Below, one piece after another: positions 11,728-24,528 of a stretch of 64,000 nucleotides of DNA. Made by a program: the position numbers and the translations under genes. The notes under the pieces are model-generated. The model had not been told where the DNA came from, did not search any database, and worked only from the letters and a program-made list of their open reading frames with translations. The DNA is from Selaginella tamariscina (lineage: Eukaryota > Streptophyta > Lycopodiopsida > Selaginellales > Selaginellaceae). How positions within the stretch are numbered: position 1 is the stretch's first letter; the number at the start of each line of letters is the position of its first letter. The DNA is taken from positions 221,331 through 285,330 of the forward strand of contig PUQB01000263.1 of the NCBI GenBank assembly GCA_003024785.1, read 5' to 3'.

Positions 11728-12189
11728 GCTATAGTCCCATTTCCTAATAATTAGCAATTTTAGCTATTTAATTAGCATTTTCTAATATTAAAGGAATATT
11801 CTTTAGAATATATGTTTGAAAAGAGAATATTCTTTAGAATATTCTATTTTGTATTCTCTATTCATTGAACAAAAATTAATAACATTATAAAAGTAGAAGG
11901 TATTAAATTATATAATATATTGCCTAATATAACAATTAAGGAAGAGCATAAGAGGTACATTATATAAATATTGATGTTGTTATTAAAATATTAATATTTA
12001 AATATAACATTATTAATTAAAAATTTGTAGTAGTAATAATATATATATAAAATCCTATAATAATATAGTCAATCTTCCATATCATTTTTTAAATTTATAT
12101 AGTTAAGTATACAATTTGGTACTATTATTAAAGAGTTTATAATAATTATGAATATTAAATATATGATATTTTATAATTTTGTAATTGCT
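11728..12189. other. AT-rich 3' flank of the inner transposase gene
   Basis: Very AT-rich, no coding frame. It includes a small inverted repeat of GAATATTC words (about 11790-11850). Mirrored at 29857-30334. Presumably holds the transposase 3' untranslated region and subterminal sequence. Confidence 0.5.
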
Positions 12190-15100
12190 TTAAGCTTCAG
12201 AAAACATACATTCCCTTGCAGTTTTGTTAATCGTGACTTTATCAACGCTTCTTGACATCCACCCATATCGAATGGATTTAACATTTATAAAACATGCTGG
12301 GTCTTTTTGATTGGGAGACCATGTTTTCTCTAGGCATCCATTATATCTTTCGCTCTCCTTCTCGTGTCGCCTTTTTTGTGGTTTGAACCATGCAACCTTA
12401 ACAATACTATTTTTTGTGATTACTTCAGGTGTGTCGATAATTTGACCCATCCAAATAGGCTGATTATATGACGCATCTGGAGTAATGAGAACCATCATTA
12501 GTTTTTGAAGATCCTTGCAGCAATCAAAGTATGCTTTAGGTTTTTGGTTCCTTTGTCCAACAAAGTGTGGGGTTTGCACTTCCACATCACTACTGGCTTC
12601 TATGTCGTCTATGCTCAGTGATGTCATTTCAATCTCCTCTCGCCACCTTGTTTTAGGCCAGAAAGGGTGTTGCAATTCTGTACTTGTGACAGTAGGCCCT
12701 TCCAACTCTCGAACAACAGTCTCCCAATAGTCGACCACATGCTTATATAGTTCTGAGTAACCAGTTGCCTTATCAGAATTCTTTGGCATCGATTTTTGAA
12801 CCCATGCCACATATTTTTTGATGCCATCAATAATAACCTCTTGTTCCTTGAGCTGGGCACTCAATGGAATAGGGTCTGGTTGTCCTTCTGGGAGAAGTGG
12901 CTTTCCATCCTCTCCACTTTTGAAGAGCATTAAGCCCTCTTTCGGTAACCACTCCTGCTCTGATGGCCGTAACTTGTACTGCATAATAGGTATACCATCT
13001 CGTATGGAGAAAAAGAATTGTAGCGGCACAAGGTGACCAACTAAAGAATCACTCCCTTCTTTTATATACTCCTTGAGAAATTTTTTGAAGTCTGGCACCT
13101 CAGTCACAAGCAAAGCACAACTTTTTTTGGAGATGCAATTTTCAAAAAGATTCATCATATGCGGTAAGGTAAGTGCACTTGTCCTTTTTGTAGAGTTGGA
13201 GACCTTGCTGAAGAACGCATCAATATCTTCATGAGTGTGACCAACCATAAGGAAACTGAGCGTGATTGTTTCAAACACACCTTTGGCAACAAGCATTGAC
13301 AAGTATGCTAGCACATATCTAGAAAATAAAAGTAAGTATGAGCTTGAGAAACCCTTAAGTAAAATGATTTACCTATTTTTGTTCTCGCCTGCACAATTAT
13401 CCATCTGTAAAAGCAAATGACGAGGAAGCTTATTTGATGTTGAGGACACATGTACACTATTTGAGCTAGATCCCTCCACTGAACCAGAACTCTCAACAGG
13501 GCCATCTGTTTTTTGTGCAGGCTGTTGACAATGCCTCTCATATTCCCAAGTAGCCTCAAGTGCAGACGTGTTCATGAGAGCATTATGTAAAGGTTGAAGG
13601 TGTTGTTTCTTCACTTTGAGATCACTGATAGGACTTGTCTGTGAGTGGGCTTCAAGGTTTCTGAAACACATGGCTAACGACCCAATAGTGAAATTGGAGT
13701 CGCTAGACCAATGTGGAAGTGAAAAGTGTCCATATGACTCACAACCGTGTCCATGTGTTAGCACACCTGTCAATGAAATCGGAAGTTTCATGACATTTCC
13801 AAGGCACTTTGGTGTTGCAAAGAGCTTTGGAATGCTGGTCTTTGAATGATCCATCTTGTCATGGATCAAGCACAGGTACTCTGATGGGCGTGACACAGAA
13901 AGCATGCGGTGTGCATAGTACTGAGACCGGCAAGTTTGTTGTGCAATCATGTGGGCCTCCATCTTCTTTTGAATGGTAGTGATCTCCACCAAGGTTTTTG
14001 CACAAGCCTCTGCAGCCTTCAATGATGTACAAGTGTCACACTTGGAAAAGCTAGAGTGTTTTGCAATCTCCACATCCTTAAAATGAGTATTCCATATGTT
14101 GTTGAAGGTACCAGTGCAGATTGCTTGGAGCCCCATCAAACTGAGGCACTTGTTCACATGTTCACACAGCTTCAATTGAGTGTAGATTGAAGGCAAAACC
14201 TTGAGATTTTCCCTGACCCCTGCATTTGTGGTTCGGCATTTGTGAGGCATCCTGTCTGCATTTGCTTCCACAAAAGCCTTGAGTATCTCTATGGCTGCCA
14301 TGATGTGAGAGCGGGTTTTGACCAAGCGAGTGTTCCCATGAACTGAGGTTCGCGCTCCATCTAGCCACTCATCCCTCCGACGGTAGAACGTGGTCTTTGG
14401 GATCCCGTATATACTGTACCAAGCTTTGAAGCAGATGGCCACCTTATTAAATACCATGGATGTACTCTGATAACCTGTGTCCGAGGCCATTCCATCAATA
14501 CACCCAGTTAGTGCAGCATATACAAACTCATGCCTTTGCTTTTGGGTGAGCATACGAAAGACATGTCTACATTGGGTAATTTCATTCCGGTCTGCCATCT
14601 GACAACACTTCTTCTTGCAACAGTCAATCGTGGAAATGCTCGTAACACTTTCGGAAGATGTAGGATCCATCTTTACCCTCTTGCTGAAACTTGCAGGGGA
14701 AGATCTACAACCCATGAATCGCCTTTTTCTTACAATAGGACCAATGCAAGGAACCTCTTCAAATATGAGTTGTTCTTCCGGGTTGTTATTATTGAAATCC
14801 AACCCAGAATATGTTGAACCATCTTGCCGTCTTAATTCAGATGTTCGCCACCTCACGAGGGATCCAGGATACAATGTGCCATTAGGTGAAACCTCTGTCA
14901 CAACTACACCCACGAAGTCGGACCCTAGTTTCTCTTCTGACACTGCTTCCATTGGATTTATAGCTGTGATGATGCCTCTTCCGACTTCAATCTCACGAAG
15001 AAAGAGAATCACCTCATCCATCACAGCAGGCAAGCCATCATCTGGTAAACTCGTGCTACTATTTGTTTGTGACTCTGCATATTCTGTGTCAGCCTTGACT

Positions 15101-15309
15101 TCATCCAAATTCCACAATACAGGAGAACCCTCCTCAAATTCCATTCCCAGAACCTCAACATGCTTGTAAATGGTGTTCACCCATACGTACACACAAGATC
15201 CTTGGGCAATATTGTGACATGATGCATTATTATCTCGAACTTCCACAGTTCCAGTGCCAACTATCTCGTTGTTCCGAAGAAGACATACTTTATCTCCAGT
15301 ATTAAACAT
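12190..15309 (-). CDS. Putative DDE-type transposase with DUF7869-like core (inner copy, intact, 2 exons)
   Basis: Two exons: 15309-13373 and 13318-12190, with a 54-bp GT-AG intron (13319-13372) that must be removed because it carries an in-frame stop. The product is about 1021 aa. An N-terminal module (GDKVCLLRNN onward) resembles beta-rich modules of plant transposon proteins. Next come a Cys cluster (CCKKKCC), an HTH-like segment (YGIPKTTFYRRRDEW then VHGN), and a second Cys pair (KCDTC). The core has HDKMDHSKT, GVLTHGHG, QMDNCAGENKNRYVLAYL and GHTHEDIDAFFSK. This order is characteristic of DUF7869 proteins. The spaced Asp/Asp/Glu-Asp positions would suit an RNase H-fold DDE nuclease, which is inference. 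Start: the ATG at 15309 is the first in frame. The preceding bases (TTTATGTGCAG on the coding strand) look like a splice acceptor, so an upstream leader exon is likely. Confidence 0.8.
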
Positions 15310-15456
15310 ATTGTCCTGCACATAAATAATTGTATTATTTATGATATCTGTTTATGCAATATTTCTAAGAAATCTGAATTACGGTTACTTAATAATATGC
15401 ATATGCAATAATACATAATTATGTTTAGAGATAATATCTCATGTTTGATTAATACA

Positions 15457-16180
15457 ACTGATGGGCGGGATTAATCCCGCCCACGAATCCCTCCGACGAG
15501 GAACGGTCGGCGGGATTAATCCCGCCGCCGACTCAACCCCTTCGGAGAGAGTCGGCGGGATTAATCCCGCCTTGGACTCCCTCCGACAAGGAAGAGCCGG
15601 CGGGATTAATCCCGCCGCCTCCCTCCTCGGGGAGTCCGGCGGGATTAATCCCGCCGACTCTCTCCCGGGGAGTCGGCGGGATTAATCCCGCCGACTCTCC
15701 GGAGAGAGTCGGCGGGATTAATCCCGCCGGACTCCCCCGAGGAAGGGAGCGGCGGGATTAATCCCGCCGGCTCTTCCTTGTCGGAGGGAGTCCAAGGCGG
15801 GATTAATCCCGCCCACAATTCTTACGACGGGGAATGGGTGGCGGGATTAAACCCGCACATAACTCTCTCCAAAACTATGATTTCAAAGAGATCTCGGGAT
15901 AAATCCTGTCCCCAAATCCTTAAAACAGGGATGTGGTGGCGAGATTAATCCCGCCACCCCTTCCCTGCCTCCTAAAATGGTTGGCGGGATTAATCCCGCC
16001 GACAACTCTTTCTAATAAATTCTGGTAACTCTTCATCAGTTGAGAAGGTTATCGGCGGGATTAATCCCGCCACTCTTTTTCAGTGGCGGAGAAGCATTGC
16101 CCGAGAGATGGTGGCGGGATTAATCCCGCCACCTCTTCGAAGAGGCGAAAAAGAAATGGCCGGATTAATCCCCCCCCGGT
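15457..16180. repeat. Palindrome array 2 (inner copy), with nested mirror-image spacers
   Basis: By hand count, 12 exact copies of GGCGGGATTAATCCCGCC plus several variants. Spacers from 15560 to 15800 form a higher-order palindrome centred near 15688: TTGGACTCCCTCCGACAAGG on the left recurs as its reverse complement at 15770-15795, and the central spacer is itself self-complementary (GACTCTCCGGAGAGAGTC). The array lies upstream of the transposase coding start, between it and a possible leader exon near 16345-16500. Confidence 0.95.
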
Positions 16181-16199
16181 TAACCTAGAATATTAAGTT

Positions 16200-17590
16200 A
16201 AAAGGATATTTAAACGGGATAAATCCCTAACGGAATATATTATAATCCTAATGCATTCCTAAACCCCTAAATTGTAATTTTAAGAGAGAATGTAAGAGAG
16301 TGAATCTTTATAAGTATTTTTAAATTTGTTTATAATACTTACTTGTAAACAGCACTGAAGGCGCCGTGCTTTCCTATAAAGAATAGCACCCAATTTAATC
16401 TCGCTCCTGAGATGATCACTATGAAGAAAAAAGAAGATCTAAAGAGTGAAAAATACAGAAATGAAGAAACCCTTGCCGGAGAAAGAACCAGATCTGAATT
16501 TGAGTGGGAAATTAAATGCATTTTCAAATTTACATGTCAGACCGACAATACATATGTCAGAAATTCAAATTTTTTAAAAAGAACAGAAAATAAAATTTAA
16601 GATGAGTTGACACAAATATCCGACACTCTGACATATATACTCTCCAGTTCCAATGAGTATTTTAAAATTGCATTTAATGTTATTCAAGTGATTCAAGCTG
16701 TTTAATATTACGAAATTTTAGACTATATTCTACATTCTTAGTATTCAAGTATATTTATATATATATATATAAATATATACTTATACAATAAATAAATTGA
16801 TATATTATTATGTATCATTTAAAATATATTCATAGTCTGTTTATTATTATTATTTTCTTAATTACTCGAGTATTTAGTTTTCATTTCCTCCTATCAATGG
16901 GATATTCTTATTATTTTATTAATATTTGAAGAATATTCTAATATTAAACCTGATTATCATAATTAAATTAGTCTTGTTCTTAATTATTGCAGAGTAATTA
17001 TTCTACATTTGTATATATTAATGGGATTTTCTCAATTAATTTGTTATTATTTCAAGAATATTCCTGTGTTAAACCTTATTATCAATATTAAATTAATATA
17101 TATTATTAAAACTATATATGACTATATATTAGATAAAATGATGTATTATTATGTATAATTTAAAATATGTTCATAGTGTTATATTAATATCATTTCCTTA
17201 ATTACTTGAGTAATTAATCTTCTTTATATTAATGGGATATTCTTTATTATTTTCTTATTATTCCAAGAATATTCCAATATTAAACATGATTATGATAATT
17301 AATTTAGTTAATTATTTGAGTACTTAATTTACATTTGGGATTTTCTCAATTAATTTCTTATTATTTCAAGAATATTTCAATGTTAAACCTTTTTATCAAT
17401 ATTAAATTTATATATTATTAAAACTATATATGGCTATATATTAGATAAAATCATATATTATATGTATAATTTAAAATATGTTCATAGTGTGTTTATTAAA
17501 TTATTTTCTTAATTATTCGATGTTTGTTTTGCACACATATATAAACACAATCATAAATTTACACACGCATTACAAGAACTTACAAAAACA
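16200..17590. repeat. AT-rich region with ~300-bp tandem repeats (inner copy)
   Basis: About 80% AT by eye. From 16790 to 17530 a unit of roughly 300 bp recurs two to three times (words AATTTAAAATATGTTCATAGTGT, then AATGGGATATTC and TCAAGAATATTCC). Near 16343-16510 is a CT-rich/AG-rich stretch that, on the minus strand, ends in a GTAAGT donor (TTTACAA then GTAAGT). This may be a non-coding leader exon of the transposase gene. Short frames there (62 aa on both strands) are not convincing genes. Confidence 0.65.
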
Positions 17591-18645
17591 CATATGCATA
17601 CACATGCACAACCCTAAACCAAACTGAAGAAATATGTTGCTTCTTTATTGAAAACATCATGTTCAACACATGTATGATATATGTACTCAATCTGTGTGTA
17701 TGTAACACATTGAATTTACATGTGTAATATTTATATTAAGCTTGTTGGGAGCAAACCCTAAACCCTAAACCCTAAACCCTGTGTATACATGTGTGTACAA
17801 AAATAATTTTTCAACACTCTCTCTTCACACCATGCATGATCCATCCTAAACCCTAAACCCTAAACCCTAATATGTAACACAATGAATTTACTCATGTAAT
17901 ATGTATGTATGTCTGTTGTATACACGTGTTATGTATATATGTGTACTCTGTATGTATATATGTACTTTCTGTCTTCTCTCATACATACACACCATGCATG
18001 ATCCATGTTAATATGTACTGTGTCTCTTCTCTCAAACATACACACCATGCATGATCTATAATATGTACTCGGTTCTCAAATAATGTTTAATATGTATGTA
18101 TGTCTGTGTGTATAATACACACCATGCATGATCCATAATATGTACTGTCTCTCTTCTCTCATATACTATGTATGTATATCTGTGTATAATATGTGTAAGT
18201 ATATATGTACTAATATATGCAATGTGTACAAAAATAATTTTTAACACTCTCTCTTCTCTCATACATACACACCATGCATGATCCATCCTAAATCCAAAAC
18301 CCTAAACCCTAAACCATGTAATATATGTATGTCTGTGTATACACGTGTGTATGTATATATTATGTGTATTAATATATGCAATGTGTATGTATGTATTGAT
18401 ACACATGAAACTTTAACACTCATGGACACACACATGTTAAATCCCTGCATGATTTATATTTTTGGGGTGTATGTGATACACCACGCACACGCACGCGCTA
18501 ATAATATAATAAAAGAATATTCGTTTAGGGCGAATCTATATTTTATTCTTTTTAGGGTTTAAGTATATTCTCAAAAGGAATATTCTATTAGGGTTAATAT
18601 ATATATTTAATTCCTTTAGGGTTTAGGTATATTCTTAGGTTTCAA
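17591..18645. repeat. Telomere-like and ATGCATGATCCAT repeats (inner copy)
   Basis: Reverse-complement counterpart of 10800-11690: CCCTAAA runs at 17755-17780, 17845-17870 and 18298-18315, and repeated CACACCATGCATGATC units. The intact inner junction between the two halves of the element lies at about 17591-17620. Confidence 0.85.
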
Positions 18646-19005
18646 GAGGCGGTGGCTGTGAAATCGGCGGCGGCGGCTGTGCACACAGGTGAGATCTGTG
18701 TGTGTGTGTTGTGTGTGTGTATGTATGTAGTATATATGTATAGGAGTGTGCGTATAATTTTATTTATTAGTTTTATCTCTGCACACACACGCACACTCCT
18801 GTGTATGTATATGTGTGTTGTGTGTGTTTGTTTATCTGTATGATTTATTTGTTTCGCTCACACACGCATACACACGATATATATAAACATATATATATAT
18901 ACCTATATACATATATACATACATATATTATGTGTACCAGTATCTATAAAAAAAATTTTATTGATCTATCTCTCCCACACACACGCACACTGCTTTACAC
19001 ACACA

Positions 19006-19045
<40 letters not shown>

Positions 19046-19866
19046 CAATGCATATTAAGAAATAGTATACAACACTAGTTTATATATATGCTTATATATT
19101 CATATGGGTTATATATATACACACATATATATATGTGTGTTTATCTTATATTTTATTTATTTATTAGTTTTATCTCTCGCACACACACGCACACTCCTGT
19201 GTATATATATGTGTGTGTGTGTGTTTTTATCTGTATGATTTTATTTTTTCGCTCACACACATACACACAATATATATACAAATATATATATATACATATA
19301 TACATACATATATTATGTGTACCAGTATCTATATAATTTTTTTTATTGATCTATCTCTCCCACACACACGCACACTGCTTTACATATATATATATATATA
19401 TATATAATATAATCAATGCATATTAACAAATAGTATACAACACTAGTTTATATATATGCTTATATATTCACAGACTCTCTATATCTTATACACACATATA
19501 TATGTGTGGTTTATCTGTATAATTTTATTTATTTATTAGTTTTATCTTTCGCACACACATGCACACTCCTGTGTATATATGTGTGTGTGTGTGTGTTTTC
19601 TGTATGATTTTATTTGTTTCGCTCACACGCATACACACGATATACATATACACACATAATATACCTATGTACACACATATATTATGTGTACCAGTACTGT
19701 ATATTTTATTTATTTATTTATCTCTTGCACACACACGTACACTCCTATACAACATACATACATACATTACATATATATATATATATATATACACACACAT
19801 ATATATATGTGTGTTTTTATATGTATAATTTTTTTATTTATTAATTTTATCTCTCGCACACACGCT
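18646..19866. repeat. Microsatellite block with ~300-430-bp tandem repeats (inner copy)
   Basis: Mirror of 9766-10800 with an additional repeat unit: TATTTATTAGTTTTATCT units flanked by (CA)n, (TA)n and CACTGCTTTACA recur near 18760, 19165 and 19525. No gene. Confidence 0.85.
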
Positions 19867-21090
19867 AAGCCCCTCGAGCGGCGGGATTAATCCCGCCGCT
19901 ATAGGTTATGGCCATGGGGCGGGATTAATCCGCCGCGAGGCCTCACGCAGGTATGGGCGCGGGATTAATCCCGCCCTCAGGCAATCGAAGAGCGGCGGGA
20001 TTAATCCCGCCGCTCTAGGACAAATCGAAGAGCGGCGAGATTAATCCCGCCGCCCATGGCCTGCGTGAGGGGCCTCGGCGGCGGGATTAATCCCGCCGCT
20101 CACCCATGCCCTGCGCGGAATGCGGCGGGATTTATCTCGCCGGCAATGGCCTGTGTGAAGGCCCTAATGGCCAGGATTAATCCCGGCGGATTCCGCGCAG
20201 GGCATTTACAGGGGATGGGCGGCGGGATTAATCCCGCCGCTCATGAGGCTAACCGAAGAGCCTGCATGAAAGATCCTGCACGGAAGGCTAACCGAAGAGC
20301 CTGCATGACATGTCCTACGTGTAAGGCGGCGGGATTAATCCCGCCGACCAGGGAATTCACGCAGGACATGAACGGCGGGATTAATCCCCCCACGCTCATG
20401 CCCTTCGCAGAGGGCGGCGGGATTAATCCCGCCGCTCAGGCACTTCCGCAGGATATAAGCGGCGGGATTAATCCCGCCCCCACCCATCCCTATTCAAAAT
20501 GCCGCAGCCAATATATATGTGTAAGCGCATGATTTACGAAAGGGCGGGATTAGTCTCTCCGAACCTTCATTGCCCGGTGGCGGGATTAATCCCGCCACCC
20601 TTCTTTTTTCCTTCATTGGTATGTTGAATCAATCCCGACTAACTCTGTCTGAGACGGAGAAGGTTTACAAAATACCAATGGAGGGAACTGAGAAGGGTGG
20701 TGGGATTAATTTCACCATCCCTTACATGGTGGGCGGGATTAATCCCGCTGCGTACGCATGCCCTGCGCGGAATCGGGCGGGATTTATCCCGCCGCCATTG
20801 GCCTGCCTGAAGGCCTAGGCGGCGGGATTAATCCCGCAAGATTTTGCACAGGGCATTGGCGTTCGACGGGATTAATCCCGCCGACTAAGGCCGAGTGAAG
20901 GGCCTGGGAGCGGGATTAATCCCGCCGGACGCCAATTCCTTGCGCGGAATCGGGATTTATCCGCCGCCATTAGCCTGTCTGAAGTGCCTAGCGGCGGATT
21001 AATCCCGCCGATTCCGCGCAGGGAATGGCGTTCAGCGGGATTAATCCCGCCGACTAAGGCCCGAGTGAAGGCCTGGGAGATTTTAGCGAA
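19867..21090. repeat. Palindrome array 1 (inner copy)
   Basis: Mirror of outer array 1. Contains many GGCGGGATTAATCCCGCC copies with inverted-pair spacers such as CCTGCGCGGAAT/ATTCCGCGCAGG and GCTAACCGAAGAGCCTGCAT direct repeats (20230-20310). It ends abruptly at about 21090 against gene 2 sequence, where the outer copy has about 2.1 kb more. Confidence 0.95.
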
Positions 21091-21099
21091 GCCGAATCT

Positions 21100-24000
21100 C
21101 ACAATCGAAGTACCATAAGTTATCGGCGGAATGGGACGCTGCCGACACCAACCACTACAACAGCAAAAATATGGAGAAGTTTAAACACACGCGATCCGTG
21201 TTGGGAATCTCTTGAGCGACCACAAAGAGTTACTGCAGGAAATACACAATCTGCGAACTACCGGGTAAGCAAATTGTCTGGGCGGGATTTATCTTGCCGG
21301 TATATTAATCTGTTTTTTCTCAGAGGTTGGGATTATGGAATCCTTTCAAAGGAACACTGAAGAAGAAGCAGACAAGTGAAGTGGAGCCCTCAGAAAAGTC
21401 TGCAAAAAAAACCCAGTAAGACGCCGAAGGCTAAGTCTGTTCAATCTACAAAGGATGTAGATAACGATTTCAAGCTCACATGGTTGAAGCCTTTAAATGG
21501 AACAACGATGGAGAGAGAAAGTCTTGGCTGATTTGGTGACGATGGCAAACTACAAATTAATAACAGCAGCCCACCTCTCCTTTCATCTCAAGGCAATGGA
21601 GTTGAAGACGGTCAGGCATTTCAAGGAGTGGTTGGGAATACACTGCCACAAACTGGGTTGGACCTCGACTCAACATATGAAGAGGTCAGCAAAATATATT
21701 GCATGTGACGAACGATGATATGTTGTCGAATGGGTGAACCAATCGGAAGATCTAGGCAAGAATCTATTGCACGCCAACGCCAAAAAGGAGAACATTGGGA
21801 TGACGCCTTCTCTTATGGCAGTCCTTCAGCAGAGAGAAATTATTATGAGGATGCTACGAATCACGACAAGCCCTACAGATGTTTGTTGTTAGATTCGGAG
21901 ACTTTATGGGGTAACATCACTGCTTGTAAACCGTTTCAATTGTTCGTGATGGATCGGCGGGTGTCAAAAAATCTTTCGACAGATAGGGCACTAGAGGATC
22001 TGGTGGAGAAACTTAGCCGTGCAAGCATATACATAGAAGGTATTTATTATTGAATTCATGCTTGCGCTCTTCACTGATACCTACTTTTCAGGTATTTATT
22101 TCTTGATTCTTGCTCATGTCACCGATACTTTTGCCTTCGCCTTCGCCAAGAAGAATAGACATCGTTGGACAGGATTTTATATGAACGATGCTAATCCCAA
22201 GTGCATTGATACCATTGTTCACTTGGTTGTTAGGAATGCGCCAAACAATTTCAAGCTTCCAAATGACTGGCCAGGCATCTGTTTGCACTCCAACGGCCCT
22301 GAACCTCCATCCGATACACCGATAGGTATGAGTGACGTATTCGGCAATGTACTTATCCAAACATTACAAGTCAAGCGGCACGGAGCATTGTCAACTTGAT
22401 CAGGGGTCCTGACAGTGATGCGTGGGTTTTTGACTACTGCACTAGGGGTCCGTCTTGAAGGAGTGTTACCTTCGGCATACATGTGTGTTTGCCGTTGAAA
22501 AGGATAAGACCATGGTTGAGGACCTGAACAAGTGGATAGATTGGGTCTCAACTGAGTACCCCAACGAATCCATAAAGGCGTATTTGAGAAAGTTCCCTCC
22601 AGATAAGTGCGATAGCTCTGAAGGTGAATCTGGTTCAATCTCGGAGTCTGAGAACGAACTTCAATCAGATATTAGACCGGAAGTTATCTCGAGAGTACAG
22701 AACATTCACACACTCCAGGACCCATGGAAACATCAATAGAAGATGCAAAAGATCTTGAACCATCTCACAAGCGGCTTAGACCTTCTTCGCCTCACTCAGA
22801 AGGTAATAACGAAGAAGAATTGATAATGAATTGATAGAGTGATGAATAGTTGTAAATGAGTGTAACATAAGGCATTTTTGTATATTTCTTTTATATTTGT
22901 ACAGAAAATAAATTCTCAAGGATTAATGAAGCTTTTAGTTCAAACATGGGTCACACATTAACAAGGTAAATAATATACCTTGATAATTTTAAGGTCAGCT
23001 AATTATCATTTTGCAGATGTAATGAAATAATTGAGAACATGGATTTTCAGCATTGGCATGAGGTAAGAGAGGGGTTTGGCGACAATTTCTTGTGCCACAT
23101 GTCAGAATGACAGAGTTCATGCAGGAAATGGATAATAATGCAGCTCAAAACATCGTTACCATGGGGCCACTTCATCATCATTTTTATTGGCTTCAGTTCC
23201 GAAATCAATTTCTTCAGCGCATGCAATATCTGAATCTTGTAAGGATGATGTACAATTAAATGATGAAGGGATAGGCAACGAGATAGTGGCAACGGATAAA
23301 TGTGAAAGGGAGCAAACAAGTGATTTGCAAAGTATTCAAGAGGCAACGCCATCTCATGTTACTCATGGCCATATTGTGTTGTTGGATGTCAATGGTGTTC
23401 TGCTTCATCGACAAAGGCCCCAGGATAGAAAAAACAGAAATCAAACAAGGAGATTTCATTCCTTGTCATGATAAATTTCATATGATATTATTTTTCGTCC
23501 AGGGTTGGATCGTCTCTTTCAAAAGCTTAAGGAGATGGGTGCGCTTGTGGGGATTTGGTCATGCATGCAGATTCATAACTTAACACCGCTGTTGAATTTA
23601 CTTAAGAAACATTGTAGTGTTGCAGAAGAGGTGATTCGTAAAGATTGGATTTTTGACCAGCGAATGTGTCATAAACCTCTCGAATTTCAGAATATAAGAA
23701 AGGAAAGCAAGCCATACTTCTTCAAGAATGAAAGAATAATTGGGACTCATGGGGAGATCAGTCGCTTAAGGATAACGAAGAATGCACATATCTTAGTAGT
23801 AGATGACTCTCCTCAGAAGGCTATGCTCAACCAAAACATTGCTTGTATTCATCCAATCACTTTCGATCCATATTCTGATACCGATATCATGGATGAGCTA
23901 GTGAACTACTTGGATACGTGCCTCATAAAAGAATCTCGAAAATTTTTGTGAGCAGTATCCACCGTATCATACATTTCCTGAAGCTTTTCTTTCTCGTGAT

Positions 24001-24267
24001 ATTGAATTTTATAAAATGAAGGATAGCAACCGGGCGCTTTATAATATTATTCTTAAGGAACGTCAGTTTTTAGATGAGCCTTTATGCAGACCTTCTCTTA
24101 TCACATCTTATGTATTAACAAGGATGGCAACTCCCAATTGCATTCGTGAGAGTGTTAAGTGGTGGCAACAACATCAAGATATTGACCAAAATGATTTGAT
24201 TAATCCGGAGAGTGATGATTTAGACAAAATGAAAAGATTTCTTTGTATGATAGAAAAAATTTTATAA
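21100..24267 (+). pseudogene. Transposon gene 2, inner copy: FCP1/NIF-like HAD protein, 5'-truncated
   Basis: Inverted homologue of the outer gene 2. A likely 5' exon ends with a GTAAGC donor at about 21267. The next exon follows the acceptor TTTTTTCTCAG at 21322, with an ATG at 21335. Later blocks match the outer copy (KTVRHFKEWLGIHCHKLGW near 21610, LFVMDRRVSKNL near 21940). The HAD part starts near 23360 with IVLLDVNGVLLHR (motif I equivalent), then GIWSCMQIHNL, DWIFDQR, VVDDSPQKA, and continues past a frame break near 23930 to a TAA at 24265. The C-terminal extension (CIRESVKWWQQHQDIDQNDL) is open here. At least five frame breaks relative to the outer copy prevent a continuous frame. Function as a phosphatase is unproven. 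Confidence 0.6.
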
Positions 24268-24528
24268 AAAATTAACATGTTGATAAGAAAATGATTTCAT
24301 TTGTAATTATGTTTGATAGTATTTCTTCATTATTGTAAACTATTTTTAGAATAATATGAATATTCTAAGATATTTTAGGAATATTCCTTACTAAGTAAGG
24401 TTATTGAAGGATTAATTAATTAATTAATTAATATTTAAGGCTTAATTACATATTAATTAAATGATTAATTAATAATTAAAACTTAAGTATTAATTAGTAA
24501 TTTATTTTATATTCCCATTTTCACGTAT

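Noticed and set aside
13616..15169. Open frames of 70-184 aa on the strand opposite the transposase exon
   Set aside because: Shadow frames of a conserved coding exon; no domains.
16339..16600. 62-aa proteins on both strands upstream of the transposase
   Set aside because: Overlapping low-complexity frames. On the transposase strand the region fits a non-coding leader exon better.
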